Of a DNA stretch of 64,000 bases, positions 63,677-64,000 are shown in pieces. The translations under genes were made by a program, and so were the position numbers. Origin of the DNA: Sanderia malayensis (lineage: Eukaryota; Cnidaria; Scyphozoa; Semaeostomeae; Pelagiidae); contig RQOL01000139.1 in the NCBI GenBank assembly GCA_013076295.1, positions 62,001 through 126,000 of the forward strand, in the 5' to 3' direction. The notes beneath the pieces were generated by a model, which did not search any database, had not been told where the DNA came from, and saw nothing but the letters and a program-made list of their open reading frames with translations. Within the stretch, counting starts at the first letter, position 1. Each line of letters opens with the position of its first letter.

Positions 63677-64000
63677 GATTGGCATGGTGTCGTGTGAACA
63701 GAAAGGCTATCCGATATTTAATGTTATCTCAAGAAATTGGGCGGTCAGCCTACCGGCCCGGATTGCTTGAGTAGCAAAACATATTTTACGGCCGGTGACC
63801 CCGATTTGCCGTGCAAATTCCGGCCGGTGCACCTGGCAGTACTCCCGGATGGGCGAGCTGCAAATCATAACAAAGAAAATACTCAATAAAACAAAAGGAG
63901 AGGGAGGGAGGGAGAAATTGAACGTAACTCTAGCCGCTATCAAGAAAACTGATTGTTTGTTCATGGTTCGGTATAGTCTAATATCAACTGTCTCGCGCCC
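63677..64000. other. Locally GC-rich segment, possibly a short exon or 5S-derived repeat
   Basis: 63750-63860 is richer in G+C than the surroundings. On the minus strand a good acceptor (TTATGATTTGCAG) precedes CTCGCCCATCCGGGAGTACT, and GTAAAA follows about 68 bases later, so a small minus-strand exon is possible. Alternatively, on the plus strand 'cctggcagtactcccggatggg' recalls the 3' control-region part of 5S rRNA (CCTGG.TAGTACT..GGATGGG). Neither is convincing. Confidence 0.2.

Overview
This is an AT-rich eukaryotic window built almost entirely of transposable elements. The element types (PIF/Harbinger, BEL/Pao, Copia and Gypsy LTR elements, an R4/Dong-like LINE, an RTE-like LINE, TA- and TTAA-flanked DNA transposons), the uncharacterised repeat-gene families and the single host-like exon (a laccase-type multicopper oxidase) suggest a marine invertebrate, most likely a cnidarian. 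That assignment is inference. I see no bacterial gene organisation, no CRISPR array, and no tRNA or rRNA gene I can defend.

Layout. At 2405-5563 lies a complete PIF/Harbinger element with 232-bp terminal inverted repeats (TIRs), a TAA target duplication and both expected genes, each with a recognisable small intron. From 6414 to 34914 is the main structure: matching 13-bp termini flanked by TTAA on both sides, with at least five insertions nested between them. They are a 2.5-kb palindrome (6951-9458); a BEL/Pao element (9717-20212) split by a near-intact Copia element on the minus strand (11950-16434); and a short TIR element (23630-34192) split by a Gypsy element (23996-33805), itself split by a second Copia (27634-32113). 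Both Copias and the Gypsy have target duplications and nearly identical LTRs, so these insertions are recent. The Gypsy keeps a textbook -1 frameshift heptamer (T TTA AAC) between gag and pro-pol. Both Copias keep a primer-binding site complementary to the anticodon arm of initiator tRNA-Met.

From 35 to 49 kb are smaller pieces: TA-flanked MITEs, a 5'-truncated LINE with a restriction-like endonuclease sitting between (TAA)n tracts, remnants of two other LINE types, a Harbinger-type MITE, and fragments of an uncharacterised cnidarian repeat-gene family. At 50145-54881 is a DNA transposon with 172-174 bp TIRs and a 6-bp duplication. It carries an integrase-type DDE transposase on one strand and a HECT-type ubiquitin-ligase gene on the other, and is the most unusual cargo element here. 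At 55355-55762 is the probable first exon of a secreted multicopper oxidase, the only convincing host gene. Downstream are a 2A-peptide plus OTU-protease reading frame broken by a MITE, an internally deleted TTAA element with transposase remnants, and a cluster of nested TA-flanked MITEs in which another copy in this window gives the empty site.

Protein modification recurs among the cargo genes: HECT (50-53 kb), OTU (56.5-57.9 kb) and a USP-like pseudogene (21.7-22.7 kb) are three different ubiquitin-system domains in or beside mobile DNA.
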